Both the position numbers and the translations under genes were made by a program. A DNA stretch of 64,000 nucleotides. Origin: Gymnopilus junonius. Its lineage: Eukaryota; Basidiomycota; Agaricomycetes; Agaricales; Galerinaceae. This document shows, in pieces, positions 62,016-64,000 of the stretch. Below the pieces are notes generated by a model. It did no database searches. It was not told where the DNA came from and saw only the letters and a program-made list of their open reading frames with translations. The stretch's first letter is position 1. Every line of letters begins with the position of its first letter. The stretch spans positions 62,001 to 126,000 of the forward strand of contig JADNYJ010000103.1 in assembly GCA_015501075.1 (NCBI GenBank). The letters run 5' to 3'.

Positions 62016-62051
62016 CACGGTCATCCACGAGCGGTCGGCCTCGTGGCCGTG
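62016..62051. repeat. Long perfect-stem hairpin with bulge
   Basis: CACGG and CCACGAG on the left pair with CTCGTGG and CCGTG on the right, giving 12 base pairs with a 4-nt bulge and an 8-nt loop. It lies between the two pheromone genes. Its role is unknown. Confidence 0.45.
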
Positions 62052-62811
62052 CCATTTCAACGAGTGCATCACAATGTACCGATAGACTATGTACATCCGT
62101 GCAAAGCTCACTCAGTCAGATTCTACCACTCTTACTTTCATAGCGTGAGGTAATGCCATTATCATAAGATCAGGGCGCAGTCTGTGCGATGTCAGCTTTA
62201 TAAAAAAATTGTTCGCTGGAGGAGTCGACTCTTCCTCGTATGCCAAGCATCCATAATTTATTCATTAGAGCGAGCAAAGTCCAATGTCAGACTCCCGAGT
62301 CACTTTATTTTACCAATCATGCCGACTTGATACTACTCTAGGTGCAAATGACAATAGAAGACTAATATGTTCGTTATCAATAACAATAAGACTGTTCAAC
62401 TCACGACCTATATAGCGATATTGACGAAAGACGAAATGGCTATATTACTCCTCTGAGTACCCGCTAGAAAAGCTATGCGCGAGCAAAACGTTCAGAACTC
62501 GGAAAGGAAATAAAAGATTGAAATGCGAATGAGGGTGCCGAATGAGAGAAATATGGGTATGAATGCGATGGGGTAACCGATGGAGTGTTCAAGTAACGAT
62601 ACAATGCTTTGGTGGTGTTGCAGGAAGGAATGCAGATGTGTTGTGGTGGAGTGGTATACAGAGATGCGATATGACGTTGATGAGGTTGTAATGATCTGTT
62701 AAGCGGAGGTTAATTTAGCATCCGAATCTAAAAACACGGTCTTGAAGAAAATGAAACATACAAATGATAATAAATAATGAAGGAAAGTGAAATAATGCAA
62801 AGCCTGGATTT

Positions 62812-62925
62812 TCAGGCAATGATGCAGTAGCAGTTTCCGCCAGATCCCCCTTTTTCTTCGTCGTTTAGGACATCGGGGATAGAGTCGATGGTAGTGATAG
62901 TAACGGTGTTAGAGAAGCAGTCCAT
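62812..62925 (-). CDS. CaaX lipopeptide mating pheromone precursor 2 (CIIA)
   Basis: This is a single-exon gene of 37 codons starting MDCFSNTVTITTIDS and ending DEEKGGSGGNCYCIIA with TGA at 62812. It shows the same plan as precursor 1: MDxF start, acidic middle (NDEE), then GGSGGN-x-YC and a CaaX box (Cys-Ile-Ile-Ala). The two differ almost completely in the N-terminal leader but agree in the segment that would become the mature lipopeptide, so they are paralogous or convergent ligands, probably for the same or similar receptor. An extra cysteine two residues before the CaaX cysteine is unusual. A TATA-like element is found 91-100 bp upstream of the ATG. It is below the length at which most gene finders call genes. 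Confidence 0.88.
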   Translation of the reverse strand: MDCFSNTVTITTIDSIPDVLNDEEKGGSGGNCYCIIA

Positions 62926-63015
62926 AATATTGCAGTTGAATTGCTTTGGACCGAACCGTCGAACGGTGCACAGGTTAGGGAACGAAGGAACCTTGGGGAC
63001 GATTTACAAAATTTC

Positions 63016-63025
63016 CTCCTTTATA
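63016..63025 (-). promoter_or_regulatory. TATA-type element of pheromone gene 2
   Basis: The coding strand reads TATAAAGGAG, with its first base 100 bp before the ATG; it is identical to the element before pheromone gene 1. Confidence 0.55.
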
Positions 63026-64000
63026 GTAAGTACCCTGAAGAGCATGTGTCGCCGCGAAGTCCGAGAGATTGGTCTCTATTGTGTAGCGTGTTCGTGTAAG
63101 GGACGATGTGCTGTTGAGCATGTCGCCAGCGAGAGCAAGAACAATTGTAGGTGCCGTATGCGCCGTCGTAAAAAGACAATACGCGACTACCGTATCTGAT
63201 TTATAATTGGACGTTCGCATTTTGTTTTGCCCATGACAATCTCCCGAGCTCGGCACGAATCCGTTCCCCGAATGGCTGCATTATCCCGGATTAGCATTGG
63301 TCGAAAGTTATCTGTTGCAAATCAGTCAGTAAGCCACCCTAGATCGAACCTTCATATAGCCCGTGTACTTACTGTCAAAGGGGAATAAATGGGCTGAAAT
63401 ATAGTACATTCCACCTGAGACTTTGGCGCTTTAGATCCAGTGGGTGAGCGTGACAATGTTTTGCTCACCCGACTCGGAGAATAAAAATAAGTACCTGGGA
63501 ATGACGTCGGAATGTAGTTAAGCGTATGGCAGGTTTTTTGTCGTTTTATTGGAGAAATCCCATATGTGGATTTGTCCAGGGTCAATTGATGCATATAGCT
63601 CCTTCAGAGACCAAATGCACACCAAGTGAGACGGTGTTGATGAGGCTCGAGCAGAACAATAAGGATGCAAAAAGTTTTCGAATAGTTCAAGGAATAGCGC
63701 AGCCATCCAAGTCTGATTCTCAGTCGACAGCACCGAGCAAAACGGCAAGACAGTTACAAGTTGTTCACAAGAACATGCGATCCCTAAGCTCACGTCGAAA
63801 TCCGAAAGGGCAGATTAAAGGTCATAGTAAATAGCAAAACCGGATGAGGTTCGAAAGCGTTTGAGTTGGACGCAAGTTGGACGTGTGAAACTGAAGGACC
63901 AGGTCAACCGGTAACTTGTCTCAACCCGCGGTCGGTGCGAAAAGCGGATGCCAGGGTCCGACACGACTCAGAGCTTGCTCAGAGCTGCTTCTTTCTCAGC
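63026..64000. other. Gene-free window end
   Basis: I find no supported gene in the last 970 bases. A frame at 63526-63834 (+) has no recognisable family. A perfect 8-bp hairpin (GGGTGAGC / GCTCACCC) lies at 63442-63470. If a pheromone receptor gene is linked, it should lie beyond this end. Confidence 0.4.

Noticed and set aside
63526..63834. 102-codon frame (+) near the window end, considered as a STE3 receptor tail
   Set aside because: No membrane segments, no family resemblance, and no upstream receptor sequence in the window.

Overview
The window is nuclear DNA from a filamentous basidiomycete, most likely an Agaricomycete (mushroom-forming fungus). Genes are dense, on both strands, and cut by many short introns of about 50-70 nt with GT..AG ends. 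The gene content fits: a tandem pair of kinase-like proteins, long ARM/HEAT-repeat and TRANK1-like UvrD helicase proteins, three DUF4246 genes, a COMT-type O-methyltransferase relic and CaaX lipopeptide mating pheromones. All identifications come from reading translated sequence and recalling families. No database search was run.

Layout. 1-6.2 kb: NIC96 nucleoporin C-terminus (+), SMN-like protein (-), a lineage-type hypothetical (+), an F-box protein (-) and dolichol-phosphate mannosyltransferase DPM1 (-). 6.3-9.7 kb: a decayed O-methyltransferase lying between two direct repeats, one of which is the 5' end of the intact NAA38-like gene. 10-11.4 kb: a LYR-motif protein (-). 12.3-16.9 kb: a tandem pair of kinase-like genes (+), the first a predicted pseudokinase. 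17.6-24.4 kb: DUF4246 copy A (-), ARP5 of the INO80 complex (+) and a Sec4/Rab8-type GTPase (-). 25.2-33.8 kb: one very large TRANK1-like superfamily 1 helicase gene (+). 35.0-41.7 kb: a small coiled-coil gene, a large ARM-repeat gene and a serine-rich hypothetical (+). 41.9-50.3 kb: DUF4246 copy B, meiotic MSH4 and the SWR1 subunit YL1/VPS72 (all -). 50.6-58.9 kb: MFS transporter (+), DUF4246 copy C (-), mitochondrial ribosomal mL61/MRP49-like protein (+) and GET2 (-).

59-64 kb is different: gene-poor, with inverted repeats, tRNA-Gln(CTG) with an intron, a tRNA fragment, and two tiny genes on the minus strand that encode mating pheromone precursors ending in CVVA and CIIA. They share a C-terminal GGSGGN-x-YC signature and an identical 10-bp TATA element. 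This is probably the edge of a B (pheromone/receptor) mating-type locus, with the STE3 receptor outside the window.

One property cuts across the window. Several conserved genes (NIC96, ARP5, MSH4, DUF4246-B, MFS) carry single-base frame breaks, many at homopolymers. That looks more like residual consensus error in a long-read assembly than shared pseudogenization. The O-methyltransferase is different because it carries a true nonsense substitution.
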